Shown piece after piece: positions 1 to 11,619 of a DNA stretch of 64,000 nucleotides; the first letter of the stretch is position 1, and each line of letters begins with the position of its first letter. Both the position numbers and the translations under genes were made by a program. The stretch comes from Limonium bicolor (taxonomy: Eukaryota; Streptophyta; Magnoliopsida; Caryophyllales; Plumbaginaceae): assembly GCA_023374045.1 (NCBI GenBank), contig CM041778.1, positions 402,874,438-402,938,437 of the forward strand, written 5' to 3'. A model generated the notes under the pieces. The model saw nothing but the letters and a program-made list of their open reading frames with translations. It had not been told where the DNA came from and made no database searches.

Positions 1-1615
1 GCCGGTTGATTCCCTTGTGGTAGGCGTATCAAGGTAAATGTTGTGCTTAACATTCTCTACCTTTGCGTTTTGCAAAATACCGATGGATTGGATTGAATGT
101 GGTTTTGATATTGTGGAAGTTTGGGAATTATTTTCCCTGTGTATTCTGGTGCAATGTTTTGCAAAAGTTGTGGATAAATGTTTTGGGAGACTTTCATTGG
201 ATTGATTACTGGCTTGTCGGTACCTTTTAGGTGCCCCGGGTATATTGTTGGTGCCTTTATGGTGCTCAGTGAATTATTGGTACAACGTACCCCGTGAATA
301 TCATATTAATTTTGCCTGCAGACATTACTTGCAGTTAAGCTCTAATGATCTACTCCTTTGGGTCATAAGTTACCTTTTGGGGGGTGTGCACACTTAAGGA
401 CGTAGAGTGAGGTGGGATTCTATTTGTTGCGACCCCAATTTGGGTGTCGTCCGCGTATACCATTAATTTGATTCTCTGAAAGTTCTCCCCCGCTATGTTT
501 TGTGGTTGGTAAATTGGAATTGGTGAAGTAGTTTACGTTTCGGTGCAATGTATTGTTTTATAAATACAAAGTGGATTTCAAAACGTATTTTACAAGTTGA
601 GACAATGTTTACTCAGTTTTGCTGATTTGCGCGATCCCTTCACGTTTTCTATTGTTGTTTTATGATCGCAAGTGCTCATGGCTGAGTTGGGGATTGGGAC
701 ATGCTATCACATAGCTTAGGATGCCGGATCACCACTGCATAATATTTAAAGTTGAGTTGTGTTTTGGAAATACATTGTTTTATTATGTTGAAAACGTTTT
801 GGTCGTTTGGGTTGAGTGGTTTAAAGCCTGAGCACTCTTCGTTTAGAGTGTGGCGGTAACACCCGTTTGGATTTTGCAAATTCCGCTGCTACCTACCTCG
901 GAATGTTTAGTTTGGGATTATTCCTTTGGCAAATAGTAGTTGTGGTGAAGTTTTCGCACATCAGTTAAGTAATCTTCCAACAGTGTTTATGTGTATCGTT
1001 TGAGGTACTGATTTACTGAAATGATTCTCCATTTGATTGCTAAGTTATGATGTCTATTTTAATGTTGGTTTGGTTCTGTTTTGGTTTCAAAAATGCATTC
1101 CAGGACCTGTCTGAACGTCCGTCTGGACATCCATGTTCGGACAGGCCCCGAGAGTTTAAGAAGTTTTCTCTATTTTGTTGTGTCCAAACTTCAATCCGAG
1201 CGTCAATGTTCAGACAGCATGCGAGGACGGGGTCAACTTGCAAGTCTCAACTTATGTCCGAACTTGCAAGTTCGGACCAATGTTCGGACGAGCGTAAAGG
1301 ATTTTCGGGCTTTTGAAACTCGACTTGTGTCCGAACTTCAAAGTCCGGACACAAGTTTGGACATCTTCGGATTTCAGACTTTTTAACTCACGACTTGTGT
1401 CCGAACATCAATGTCCGGACACAAGTTCGGACAAATGGTTTTCCGTGGTTCAACCTTCTCGGCTTGAGTCCGAACTTCCCATGTCTGGACACAAGTTCGG
1501 ACTAAGCTTAATTTGCACTCCTAGGGCTCGTTTGAAGTCCATTTTTGAAGCCATTTTCACCGTTAGATTTGTAATTTAATAACCTACATTTTAAGGCAAA
1601 ATTCGGGGTGTTACA
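1..1615 (+). mobile_element. 3' part of a plus-oriented LTR (gypsy type), start outside window
   Basis: The block ends in GGGGTGTTACA at 1605-1615. This is the same terminus carried by the other plus-oriented gypsy LTRs in the window (20599 and 20726). Right after it the sequence becomes homologous to the leader of the LARD-like element (30580-31101), so this LTR interrupts an older minus-strand gypsy element. The left end and its target-site duplication lie outside the window. No protein domain is recognisable in it. It carries an inverted-repeat array at about 1099-1507. Solo LTR versus LTR of a longer element cannot be decided here. Confidence 0.6.
1099..1507. repeat. Array of GTCCGAAC / GTTCGGAC inverted repeats inside the LTR
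   Basis: At least four degenerate units of about 75-80 bp follow each other. Each has a core in which GTCCGAAC is followed within about 10 bases by a complementary GTTCGGAC or GTCCGGAC, and then by a further copy of the right half. Spacers of about 35 bases separate the cores and are themselves similar. Reading frames across the array are by-products of the repeat. Confidence 0.75.
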
Positions 1616-2111
1616 GGACTATTGTCCGGTATCCTTGTTGCTTCTCTTTTCCTCTCCATTGCACTCGTAGTGCTTTCCTTTTTACCAGTATGGTGGGGTT
1701 ATTTTGACTGTGTAGCATGTCGACCCATGTTGCCGGTAATTACTATTCTCTCACTGGTAGAATTCTGTTGGTGGCGCCTGTTTCAAGGTTGCGCTCCAAT
1801 TACAACCTTCAAGTTCTCGTAAACTGTTATATAACGAGGTATTTCTCATATTGCTTAACGTTATCTAACTGCCAGATAGGGTTTCCCCAAGTAAGAGAAG
1901 GCTTTCTTCTCTCTAGTGTTTGTTTCCCATATTTGAAACTAGGGAAGTGGAGGGCGGGTTTAGGTATTCAAGGTATCCGGTAACCACCGGGAAGTCCTAA
2001 CTAATGCACCTCGCACTTTATCTCTCAACCCTTAACCCATAACTCAAACTCCAACTCAGTATCCTCCTAAGTTCGGTAATTCTAGTCATCAGAGCGTAGG
2101 ATACCACTTTT
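1616..2111 (-). mobile_element. Leader/internal fragment of a minus-strand gypsy element with damaged primer site
   Basis: This stretch aligns by eye with 30580-31101, the leader of the LARD-like element. Shared landmarks are GCATGTCGACCCA, the run CTCAACCCTTAACCC, and GTTCGGTAATTC or close variants just before the LTR. In the intact relative the initiator-Met primer-binding site is TGGTATCAGAGCC on the minus strand. Here the equivalent bases (about 2088-2106) read CGTAGGATACCA on the plus strand, so the site is broken by a small deletion. The rest of the element is cut off at 1615 by the LTR to its left. Confidence 0.7.
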
Positions 2112-4781
2112 TGTAACACCCCAATTCATAAAGCTATACTTATCTTATAAATCTTCATTTACATAAATCAACTTTGAAGCGGAATTCTTACAACAATTGG
2201 TGTTACCGCAGTTAGTCACCCATGTGACTAACTAGGCATACTAAATACTCCAAGATCTAGCTACGGTCTGATGGACCCGTATATACCGAACATTAATGTA
2301 TACTAAATCTTAACCAAATACATATTCTTAATACAAGTATCACATATCCTAATACATCATACTACATCTCATACCATTTACTAAATGAGTGTACATGCAC
2401 AACTCGTATAACAAAAAGGAAAACAACCCGAAGTACTTCTACCCAATCCTACTCTCAGGACGGTCGTCTTTTGTCGTTCACCTGCAAAATAAATATGGAT
2501 GCCTCTAGGGGCTCAGCACCTTCGCTGGTACGATTCTCTTATAGCCCCCAAGCTAACGGGGCTACGACGACTACTTGTCGATAGCATGCGGTTGATTAAT
2601 GACACAAAATAAATAAGAAGTGTAATAAACACCACATCACATATGAACAATTATAGTTCAAACACAATGAACGACTTAAAAGCGTTCTTTAAGTAAGTGA
2701 GTTAATCTTTTAACTCCTTAAGTTATGATTTCCTTATTCTCAATCCAAGTTTTATCTCATCTCAAGTCTTATCACAGTCTCATTGTACCAACCTTTCTTT
2801 AATTAGAATTGGTTGTATCTTAACCCAATGTTTATCTTTGTTGGGTCAAAAGTGACCCTAGCCAATGAGCTATTAACTCCATTGGTTAAATAAACAACTT
2901 ATCTTAAATTTGGGATTTAGGTGATCCCACCGTACCATCTTAATCTTGCCTCCCACCTTGAACCATAATCCAAGGTGGCTGAGTCGATCGTCGACTCTAG
3001 GCAACAAGTCCGAAGACAAGTCTCAAAGGAAGTTGGACCAACTATAGGTACCAACAACCTACCAATAACATGCATGCCCGACACCATTCCGAATTCCTCA
3101 CCCCCAAGTCCTAGTTAGTAGAAGTCTCGAAGACAATGTTTGTTAGTTAAACCTCTTTCGGTTATTAACAAACAAATATTAGGGAGCGTTCCATTTTCTC
3201 ACACAATCATTTACTAATCGTAGTTAGTAAGCTCTCAAGGATAAGTTGTGTTAGTGCATTACAATCACACAATAAATACAATATTCCGGTTGCATGCTTT
3301 ATCTTGTTTAGTCGAAACATTTAAGCAATTAGCACATAAGCCGAGGGACACCTCGTTAGCAAGCAGGCTATAAGAAAACCATACCGTTCACCGTTGGTCG
3401 TTTGGTTGCCTAATCTCCTCCGGAGTCTAAATACTCAAAACCCTAAAACATTCATCCAATCGGGTGGTTAATTCTCTTTTAATTAACCTAACTCATATCA
3501 TCTCTAATGGTTTCCGATTAGTAATGTCTAAGTCATTGTAATTTAAACTTAACCACTTAAATCATTTTACTTCTCTTAATTTCTCAAGTCCTTATATGCT
3601 TATCTTTTTAATCATCATTACCCTCCTAATGGTGGACTACTAATGCCACTCTTTCTTCTCTCTCTTTTTTTTAAGGTCCGGCCAGCCCACTCTAGGGTAG
3701 GTCACCTGGGTGGGTCGGATGCAGAAGCATCCAGTTTGACAGTTTTTGCTCGACCAACCCAGATAGGGTCGGTCCCCTGGGTCGGTCCACTGCAGATTCC
3801 TTTCCCAAAGTGCTTATTTTACTCCAATCTCTTCCACAAGTGTCCTAGTACGTTCCCATATCATTTTGGCATATTAATACCCTCTTAAATCATCCTCCAA
3901 ACTCATTATTCGACCCACCTTCAAATTCCTTAATCACTTACTCAAATTCTTACTAAAGTTCTAACACTTAAAACTTAGTTCCTTATACTTCCAACATGTA
4001 AAGTTTGCCTAAAACCTCAACTAACCAAAGTGTTTCTTCTCAACCATTTTGGCTACTCCTCAAGCATTATCAATCATCCTCATCTCCTAAACTCAAACTT
4101 CTCAAAGTTCTCAAGGTCTAATTGCATCTCCATGCACAACTTCCTCTCCTTTACATTTAAAAAGGTAAATAGTCATTTTTTTCTTCGTTCCCGTTTCTTT
4201 CCTAATGTGCTGGCCTTGGTGATGACTCACCTTATCAAAAACCGGCCCCCTCTCATTCCCTTATATATTTAGGTGTTATTTGACCATTGACCACTTAAGA
4301 AAGTCATTTGACTTATTTTGGGCACTATTTGGGTACTATTCATAATTAGTGCACAAATTTATGAAATTTTTGGTTTCTCATTGATTTAGGCTTAATAATG
4401 TGATAATAAGTAGTACACATGTTGATTAAGGTATAATCATGGTCATTTAGCCACTCAAAACTCATTTCCAAGATAATTTTTCAAAAACATGCTTTAAGCC
4501 TCCTTAAAGCACAATTTGTGTTTAAACTTGTTTTTGAGCTTGGTTTTCTTTGGTAATTGATTTAACATGTTCATTAGAATGTTAATAAGGTCTAGGAATG
4601 ACCTTTGCGTCCTAATCAAGGTTACACCAAGTCTAGAGCAAGTATTTGCTTAAATTGACTTTATGGTGTTTCTTGTGTTTTCTTTGGTTTAAATTGTCTA
4701 CCATTGTTTCTAAGACATGTTCTAGCCTTATTACATCATAAATTAATGTTTACTTAACGTACTTAGGTTTGGGGTATTTCA
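2112..4781 (-). mobile_element. 5' LTR of a minus-strand gypsy element, 2.67 kb
   Basis: Boundaries are TGTAACACCCC at 2112 and GGGGTATTTCA ending at 4781, read on the plus strand. On the minus strand this is TGAAATACCCC to GGGGTGTTACA, the same termini as the LTRs at 21555-26199, 8497 and 20599. The element-internal side (2111 and below) has the damaged primer site, so this is the 5' LTR in element orientation. It shares a hairpin at 4489-4512 and surrounding sequence with the LARD-like LTRs but is about 2 kb shorter. A short inverted-repeat cluster lies at 3676-3795. It has no coding potential that I recognise. Confidence 0.75.
3676..3795. repeat. Inverted-repeat cluster built on GGTCCGG / GGTCGGTCC
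   Basis: Two related units contain CCAGCCCACT..TGGGTGGGTCGG and CGACCAACCCAG..GGGTCGGTCC, so each can fold on itself. It occupies a place in this LTR comparable to the larger arrays in related LTRs (10670-10850, 23430-23765). Confidence 0.5.
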
Positions 4782-5012
4782 AAAACATATTCTCATGCTA
4801 AAACGTTTCACTACATCATCATTAAATAATCTAAATTATGTCAGAACATAACTAGTGCATAATGTCGAGTCAGTGTAGACAGTATAAAGTGCAGATCAGC
4901 TAAAAAAAGATTACCCTACACCACCTTAAAAACCACCCTTGGAAAGTTATGCCATCAAAGGTTTATTTAAGGTTTTGAAGTTAAGTGTTTAGGGTCTAAT
5001 GACCCTAGCTAA
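4782..5012. other. Short pre-insertion spacer, homologous to sequence on the far side of the nest
   Basis: AT-rich non-coding DNA between the gypsy LTR and the copia TSD. Bases about 4862-5007 (GTGTAGACAGTATAAAG, AGATTACCCTAC, GTTTAGGGTCTAA) resemble 46720-46860 and again 46860-46900, on the other side of the 41.7 kb insertion nest. This suggests the copia element landed inside a degenerate tandem repeat. No gene is seen. Confidence 0.5.
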
Positions 5013-5017
5013 ACCTT

Positions 5018-5725
5018 TGTAGGATCAAGCAACCGACTCAAACCAACTCAAGATGTGAGTCTGTGAGATGGTTTGACTCAATCGACTAAGTATGCAGAAG
5101 CACTAGAGATGTGGAAGCACTAGAGATCTGGTAAAACAATACAACTTACACTGTCCACTAAGTAGAAAAGATCTACTCAGTGGTTTCTCACTCACTTATC
5201 CAACACAATTTTTTATCAGTACGGTGATAAGTGTGATGAGACTATGACCTACATAGAATGGCTCTATCGATGTTCTCAAACCAAAACTGGTACTTTTCTC
5301 TCTTGAGAGAGAGAATATAAGTGAAGCTTTCTCTAAACAAATGTTCTGAATAACTCTATCTAGAAAACCTTAATAAGAAACAAAAATACAAGTCTCTTAT
5401 ATAGCTTTTCAGATTTGAACGTTGTGGAAAGTTCCTGAATTTTAGGAACTAACACATCTAACTTCCCCTTCCTTAAATTTCAGACTCAAAAAGTCAAGGT
5501 TTCTGATTTTGCTCATGCTTGCATGAATTTCGGCCCTGGGATGATAGTTTTTGATCGTTGTGGTTTAGTAGACATTTCTCCTTAAATTTCACAACTGATG
5601 GATGGACTCACATGGATGGACTCACTCGATCTTTCAATGTTGACTGACTCTTTCTTGTTTTGAGAAGTGCGAATGACTCGTTTGATTTGGTTTAACTATC
5701 TCAGTAACATCTTCATACTCCAACA
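5018..5725 (-). mobile_element. Copia 3' LTR (708 bp)
   Basis: On the minus strand it starts TGTTGGAGTATGAAGATG and ends TCCTACA. It is flanked on the outside by ACCTT and on the inside by the polypurine tract. It matches the right-hand LTR (20948 onwards) and the solo LTR at 48663-49494, including the CTCAAACCAACTCAAG segment near the outer end. Confidence 0.9.
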
Positions 5726-5738
5726 ATTCCCCCTTGTC
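5726..5738 (-). other. Copia polypurine tract
   Basis: The minus strand reads GACAAGGGGGAAT directly before the 3' LTR start TGTTGG. This is a typical plus-strand primer for copia elements. Confidence 0.8.
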
Positions 5739-6719
5739 ACTAATGATAGCAAAACCCTTGACATGAATCCTGAATGAGTCAATCCTACAAAACAAGACAA
5801 AAACACAAAGACTTGGGGAACCGACCCTGTCCTAGTTCCCCCTTAATTGAAGTATAGATTAAGTAATTTTTTTAAAGTTGCCCCTGAATCGATACGCACA
5901 ATTATGGTAGAGCACAACCTACTAAGAGGAATCATGAGAAGGAAATATATGCCTAAGTGGAGAAAAGCAAAACCATCATGATGTAGTACCAACAGAGTTG
6001 AAAACTAAACAAAATACCCAAACTTCACCTAAGACCTAGTCGCAATAGAGACAAAGTTAATCCAGAACACAACCGAAATAACCCATTCGTAGAGAGACGG
6101 GATTCACTACTTCCCCATTTTTGTAATCATCAGTAGGAGAAGGTTGCAACAAAGTCTAAGTTAATACATACATTAAAAAATAAATAGACTTTATCCATAA
6201 CGCAAACACACACTAACATACTCATGGATGACAAGGGGCAAGAAGTATTGCCCTATTCCACAATACCTTTTAATGCCACGTACTCATAACTTGGAAGGAT
6301 CCCTATTGCATTGCATTGCGGTTGTGAAGACTTTATAACTCTATATTTGTAATTTATAAATATTTAACAAGTTAAGCACACAGGGACCGTCTCTATCCTC
6401 CAGACTTTTCTATTCATCCATGTAGCAGCTTTGGGCTAACTTTCCCAGGTTTCGCACCCTTAGGTAGTTAGGTGATGAAGCACCCTTAAAGGCTTAATAG
6501 CTAAGTGGATGAGGTATGTTTTGGTTCAAGAGAAACAGGTTAGCGGAATACCTTGTCTTTCTCCTCTATTTTCTTTTAATGAAAAATGCCAAGGGACACA
6601 GTCTATCGATACGAGAACATGGATTGACATAATGCGAGCAACACCCACCAATTATTACATCCAAGGGAGAAGACAGGCTACCTTCTCACATTGATTGGGT
6701 CATTCGAATTACTAAATGG
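5739..6719 (-). mobile_element. Copia 3' internal region, no recognised domain
   Basis: About 1 kb between the RNase H end and the polypurine tract. A SIRE-type element could carry an extra ORF here, but I see no open frame of useful length and no domain. Stops are frequent in all minus-strand frames. Confidence 0.5.
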
Positions 6720-7262
6720 AGTGCTTCAAATCTGGCGGTAAGGAAAGGCTTGGTAAAGATATCTGCTAGTTGATCTTCTGTAGGAACAAGGTCAAGTTGG
6801 ATGAGTTTCTTTTCAATAGTCTTTCAAGAAATGAAAGTGTATCGCAACATGTTTTAGTTCTTGAGTGTTGGTCTAGGATTTTTGAAATCTTAATGGTGCT
6901 TCTAGTATCACAGAAAAAAGCAATTTGATCTTATGTAATGTGATAGGCCTCAAGTTGTTGTTTCTTTTAAAGAGGTTGGGCACAACATGTTGTAGCAGAG
7001 ACATACTCTGCCTCAACTGTAGAGAGGGAATATAACTTTGTTTTTCAGAGGACCAAGATATTAAGTAGAGACCAACAAATTGTGCATTACCCGAAGCACT
7101 CTTTCAATCCTGGAGGGAACTCGCCCAATAAGAATTACTAAAACCAGATAAAATAAAAATAGGGGAACGAGGGTACCAAAGATGGAGCTTACTGGTTCCT
7201 TTTTAGTATCAAAAGATACGCTTCACCGCTTTGAGATTGGACTGTTTTGGTGCTGCTTAATA
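6720..7262 (-). pseudogene. Copia reverse transcriptase C-terminus and RNase H remnant
   Basis: On the minus strand, near 7240-7205, there is a decayed match to the end of copia RT (A-H-Y, then L-K-A-V-K-R-I). RNase H follows: the motif S-T-V-E-A-E-Y-V-S-A near 7035-7000, then C-C-A-Q-P-L, and the tail V-P-T-E-D-Q-L-A-D-I-F-T-K-P-F near 6785-6745. RNase H would degrade the RNA strand during reverse transcription. Stops and small frame changes are scattered through it. The RT palm with its catalytic aspartates is absent, which implies an internal deletion close to 7265 joining pre-integrase to RT tail. Confidence 0.75.
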
Positions 7263-7660
7263 GTGAGCACATAAACGGACTGTTCGACAGGGTTGATGGC
7301 ATTTAGACACATCTTGTACAGATTTCCTTCCCCACGTCCTGTACATTCATCAAAGACTTTGCAATCGATAGATGAGAAAAGTACAAATTTGAATCTATCA
7401 TAAATTTAAGAAATGCTTAACAGACTATGTTGAAGCCCCGTGACCAGATGAACTTCATCTACCTTCAATTTGGAGGGGTTACGTGCAGATTCAACTCCCA
7501 CGATTTCTCCTTGGTTGTTGTTACCCAAAGTAACCTTACCTCCTTTGTAGGTTGAAAGCAAGCCAAATTTGTCAGGATCTCTAGTCATATGTCTGGAGCA
7601 CCCACTGTCCAAGTATAAATAGTTCATCTCCACGCTTGCTTCCACTAGCAAAAAAATCAC
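7263..7660 (-). pseudogene. Copia aspartic protease and GAG-pre-integrase remnant
   Basis: An open frame of 84 codons (7660 to 7406) contains Y-L-D-S-G-C-S-R-H-M-T, the copia protease active site of the D-S/T-G class. It then has L-G-N-N-N-Q-G-E-I-V-G-V and ends H-S-L-L-S-I-S. Beyond a frame change, 7372-7270 encodes C-K-V-F-D-E and G-N-L-Y-K-M, a pre-integrase signature. Integrase proper does not follow. The next recognisable sequence is the RT end, so integrase and RT core have been deleted. The protease would release gag and pol proteins if the frame were intact. Confidence 0.8.
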
Positions 7661-8496
7661 TTAGTCATTTTGGGAACCCAAATATACTTGGGTTCCCTTT
7701 TTGAACCAGATTGTTTTAGCTTTTCTCGTGCCGCAAGGATAAGATTGAGTCGCTTGATATTAAATAACATATCCTTGTGAAGCTTTTCACAGGCACTCTC
7801 TCAATGTCCAAGACATCCACAATAACCACAGATTTTGGTAGGGGGAGGTTGACATATTTCTGATTACCTTTCCACCAGGAGTCAAACTTCTCATTTTGTT
7901 GTTGTCACTTAGGTTTATTGTTAGATTTGAAAACATTTTTGGGGATATCTAACTTGCCTCTATGCCATGTGGGCTTGGATTGAGTGGATCCAACTCCTAA
8001 TCTTAAATTGATTATCTCCTGGGAAATTTTTTCAACCTCCTTTCAGAGATTATCACAATCTTGATTAACTTCCTGTATCTTAGAGTTGGCCCACTCAGGC
8101 AATTCTGATGAAGTGACCTATTTGATGAAATTGACTGATTTGAGAGAGATATCATGTTATTTTTATTTTAGTTTTCAGGTGGGTTTCTCAACAAAAGAGT
8201 TGAGAGAGATAGTCTAAGATTCTGAGCTATTTAGCTCATTCTGCAGAGAACAACACCTGTCAGCAAAAAGTAGTAAGATCTTTTCTAAGAAATTCAATCT
8301 GAGTCAAGGAATCTTCTTGTTCCCTTTGATTTGATTCATAAAGGCTTTTGGTTTTGATTAGCTCCTTTTGAAGGGAGCCAACTGAAAACTGAGAGTCTTG
8401 CATATCCAATCTAAGTGAGCAAGAAAAAGTCCTATGCTCCGTAGTTTCATCTCTTAGAGCATACATTATAATCCTTAATTCTTCAAGTTCTTCAGT
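7661..8496 (-). pseudogene. Copia gag, main part, with CCHC zinc knuckle
   Basis: Reading from 8496 downwards, the frame contains a 68-codon stretch (8466-8260) rich in E, K and Q with coiled-coil character. Further on, near 7840-7795, is the knuckle C-G-Y-C-G-C-L-G-H followed by a stop and then E-S-A-C, which completes a C-x2-C-x4-H-x4-C pattern. The gag start lies on the other side of the solo LTR (20878-20732). The reading order runs through the duplicated target TCAGT, which shows the LTR split an existing gag gene. Confidence 0.75.
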
Positions 8497-9040
8497 TGAA
8501 ATACCCCAAACTTAACCTTGGTGATTAAATCATTCTAATATGGTATTTAAGGGCCTAATAGTGCCTAGAGAATATTGGTGAAGAGAATAAAACCAAAAGA
8601 AAAGAGAAAATGCTTAAAAAGCGAAAAATGTAAAAAATAAGCGTTACGTAACCATAGGAGGTATGTGACCTCGACTAGGATCCTAGATGGGTTCCTAAGG
8701 CTTAATTATGCCTAAATAATATGTAGAAACAATTCCCGAAGAAAACAGATCCATAAAACGGATTAAAAACCGCAAATGAACCTTAAAGCATGTTTTTCGA
8801 GAAAACCGAGAAATGTGACTTTAAGCGGGTTTAATGGACTCGTAAAATTTATAGTCCATCAGATATCTATAATTAAACATTAGTGAAGGTCAAGGGATAT
8901 TAAAATTAATTAAAGGATAAAATTTCGGAAAAACAGGCTCCGATAAGTGAATAGTGTAAAAACAAGAGCTTTTGGGGTGTAAATTGTAAATTGACCAAAC
9001 ATTCCCCTCCATTGTGTAAATAAAAATCTGGCACCCTTTT

Positions 9041-9056
9041 GTGTGTGTGTGTGTGT
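9041..9056. repeat. (GT)8 microsatellite
   Basis: Eight uninterrupted GT units within the solo LTR. Confidence 0.95.
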
Positions 9057-10669
9057 CACGTTTTTAATCTCTCTCCCAACCTCTTTATTTTCTTTTAACT
9101 CACTAGAAGACAAGGAAATAAAGTAACAAAAGTACAATTTACTTTCACTCTTCTCTCTCCTCCCCACTTCTTCCTCTCTCACGTGTACCCACCTTCCCAT
9201 CTTAACTCTCTCTTCTTCCTCAAGCCTTCAATGGCGATTTCAAGAACTCCACACCAGCTCTCCCTTCTTCTTCATCTCCAAGGCACAAATCAAGTCCAAA
9301 AATTACGAAAATTGTATCGTTGAACTCCTCTCACCTTGGGGATTATTTTCCATCATTCAAAATCCGAAAATGGTGAAGTTCATCTCCATGGCTTTGGCAC
9401 CATTTGAAGCTTGAAGTGGTCCAATTTGAGCTACACCATTTCTTGGTGGTCTTAAGGTAAAAAGAAGTTCAAAATCCCTTCTTTCCTAGCCTCATTTTAA
9501 CAGAATTTTTCTAGATTTTGAGCCTTTTATGCATCTTGTTCCAGCAGATTTTGGCAATTAAGAAGGGATGGAATCTTGTTGTTGTGCCAGCCAAACACTT
9601 AATTTAGGGATTGGAAAGGTAATACTCCTTTAAAGATTCGAACCATTCTTGAATTCTAGGGTTAGTTCTAGGATTATGTATTTGCTTGTGTATATGTGTA
9701 TCCCATTGGAACATGGGCTGTAGCTTGGCCGAATTGGTAAAATAAGAACAAAGAAAGGAAGAGCAAGAAGAAAGGAGAAGGAAAAGAGGAAAGGAAAACT
9801 AAAAATCACAAGGTAAATGAACTTACCTTGAGCTGATTTTGTATGACTTATGAAACAGATTTTGAATGCTTGTAGTATGAGGAAAAATTACATTGCTTGA
9901 GGTTGTTTAAACTACTGCAATGATGAATAAGATATGGGTTAGTTGAAGTGGAGTATATTAGTGATAAAGGCCTTTGAGCCAAGTATTTAAGACTTATGCA
10001 TATTGGGATTATTGTTGAGATTGTGTCGAAAATTTTTGTGCTGTTAGTATCCCTTGTGGATATGGCTAGTTGAGTAGGTCTAGTGAGCTGAATTATGCAT
10101 GTGGGAAATGTTAGAATTGTAGGTGGGCTATGGCAAATTTTGTGTAGAAACCTAAGGAGTTTTAAGTGATTATAAGAGTAAGAATGACCTAGAGAAACTA
10201 GGTGTTGATGGAGATTGATTTGGGTTGGTAATTCACCATAGGAATGCTTATTTAAAGATGGGAGGATTGGTGTGAAGATCTGTAGCAAAATGGTGTAGGA
10301 GGATCTTGTAATAGCTAGAAAAGAACTAGTGCGCAAGACTTTGAAAACAAGAGTTGAACTTGGGTATAGCGAATGCATTTGACTAGGATGGAATTGTAAT
10401 GGTCAAATTGAGTGAGAACAAGGTAAAAACTATCAAGAGGAGTTAGGTAATGCACTAGTGTGCAAAAGTGTTGAAAATGGAAATTGAAATTGGTAGAATT
10501 GAACAAGAGTTGGGAAATGAATTGGACCAATGATTTAGAGGATGATTAAGAGTTTTGTAAGGTGTTTAAACATGTATAAAACATGTGGAAAGATTAAGGA
10601 ATGATTAGGTGTGGATTAAGGTTGGAATTGGGGTTGAAAAATGAAGTTTTAGCAGCTTTTTAGCAGGGT

Positions 10670-10850
10670 CCGGGATTTAGGGGCCGGACCGAGTCCCGGA
10701 CCAACACGAAAAATGCCCCAAAAGTTGAGAAATGTAGTGGTCTGGGACTAGAGACCCGGACCAGTACCCGGACTACTCATGAAAACAAGCCGAAAGTTCA
10801 TTCCAGTGTTGGTCCGGGACTACAGACCAGAACAAGGTCCCGGACCAACC
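10670..10850. repeat. GGTCCGGG / CCCGGACC inverted-repeat array in solo LTR
   Basis: Three units of about 65 bp each pair GGTCCGGGA (or GTCTGGGA) with CCCGGACCA, separated by a short loop containing GGACC. The organisation parallels the arrays at 1099-1507 and 23430-23765, but the core bases differ. Confidence 0.75.
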
Positions 10851-11619
10851 TAAAAAGGCCTTAAAATGTGTATAAATGATATTGTATGATGGGGATTTGA
10901 ATGGTATTGATAATAGAATATTGTTAAGACTTAATTAATGACATGTAATGGTCATTAGTGGTATAAACAAGCTTGAGAAGTAAAATGAAGTAAGTAACAA
11001 ATGTAAATAAGTTTGAAATGTAAGGGGTAAGTAATTGTAAGTCGGAAAACTCTAAAGATTAAAAGAGTTAAGTTAATTATAGATAATTAACCGTCCGACT
11101 CCGTGTACGTTATAGGATTCGAATGGTTGGAGTCCAAAGGAAAATCGAGGATCGAACAACTACGGTGAATGGTATGATTTTCTCATGCCCTGTATGCTAC
11201 CTTGGCTACCCTAATTTGTGTGTTGTGTGTTATGTGTGATCACCTAAACAAGATAAAATGCACGAATCGGGTTTATTGCACTTTTTTGTGCTTGTAATGT
11301 ATTGTTCCTTGTTGGATTGTATTTGAACTTGTAGTTTGTATAATTCATGAAAAGTATGGATGATGATGAAGTGCTTGATTGTGGTTGTGCAATTGTGCTG
11401 ACCCTTGACTTAGTGATTGTGAAATGATTCTCACTAATTCACTAACTATGTAACCCTTCTAACTTTGAGTAAATTGGTAAATTGGAGTATGTAAGAAGTC
11501 CGATATAGTTTCGGCCACGAGTGAGGATGAGGAGACACAAGAGGTTCAATCTGATTCCTGGCCTTAATCTTTTCCACGGTCCAAATCCCTTAAATGGGTA
11601 GCAACCTGGATTAGTGAGC

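Noticed and set aside
1099..1507. Regularly spaced palindromic repeats reminiscent of a CRISPR array
   Set aside because: The spacers are similar to each other, the locus is a plant LTR, and no cas genes are possible in this context.
9715..9740. TAGCTTGGCCGAATTGGTAAAA looked like part of a tRNA D-arm
   Set aside because: No matching acceptor, anticodon or T-arm follows, and it is within an LTR.
9848..10378. A 176-codon minus-strand frame inside the solo LTR
   Set aside because: No domain, low-complexity S/T/H/I-rich composition, antisense to an LTR, and not seen as an open frame in related LTRs.
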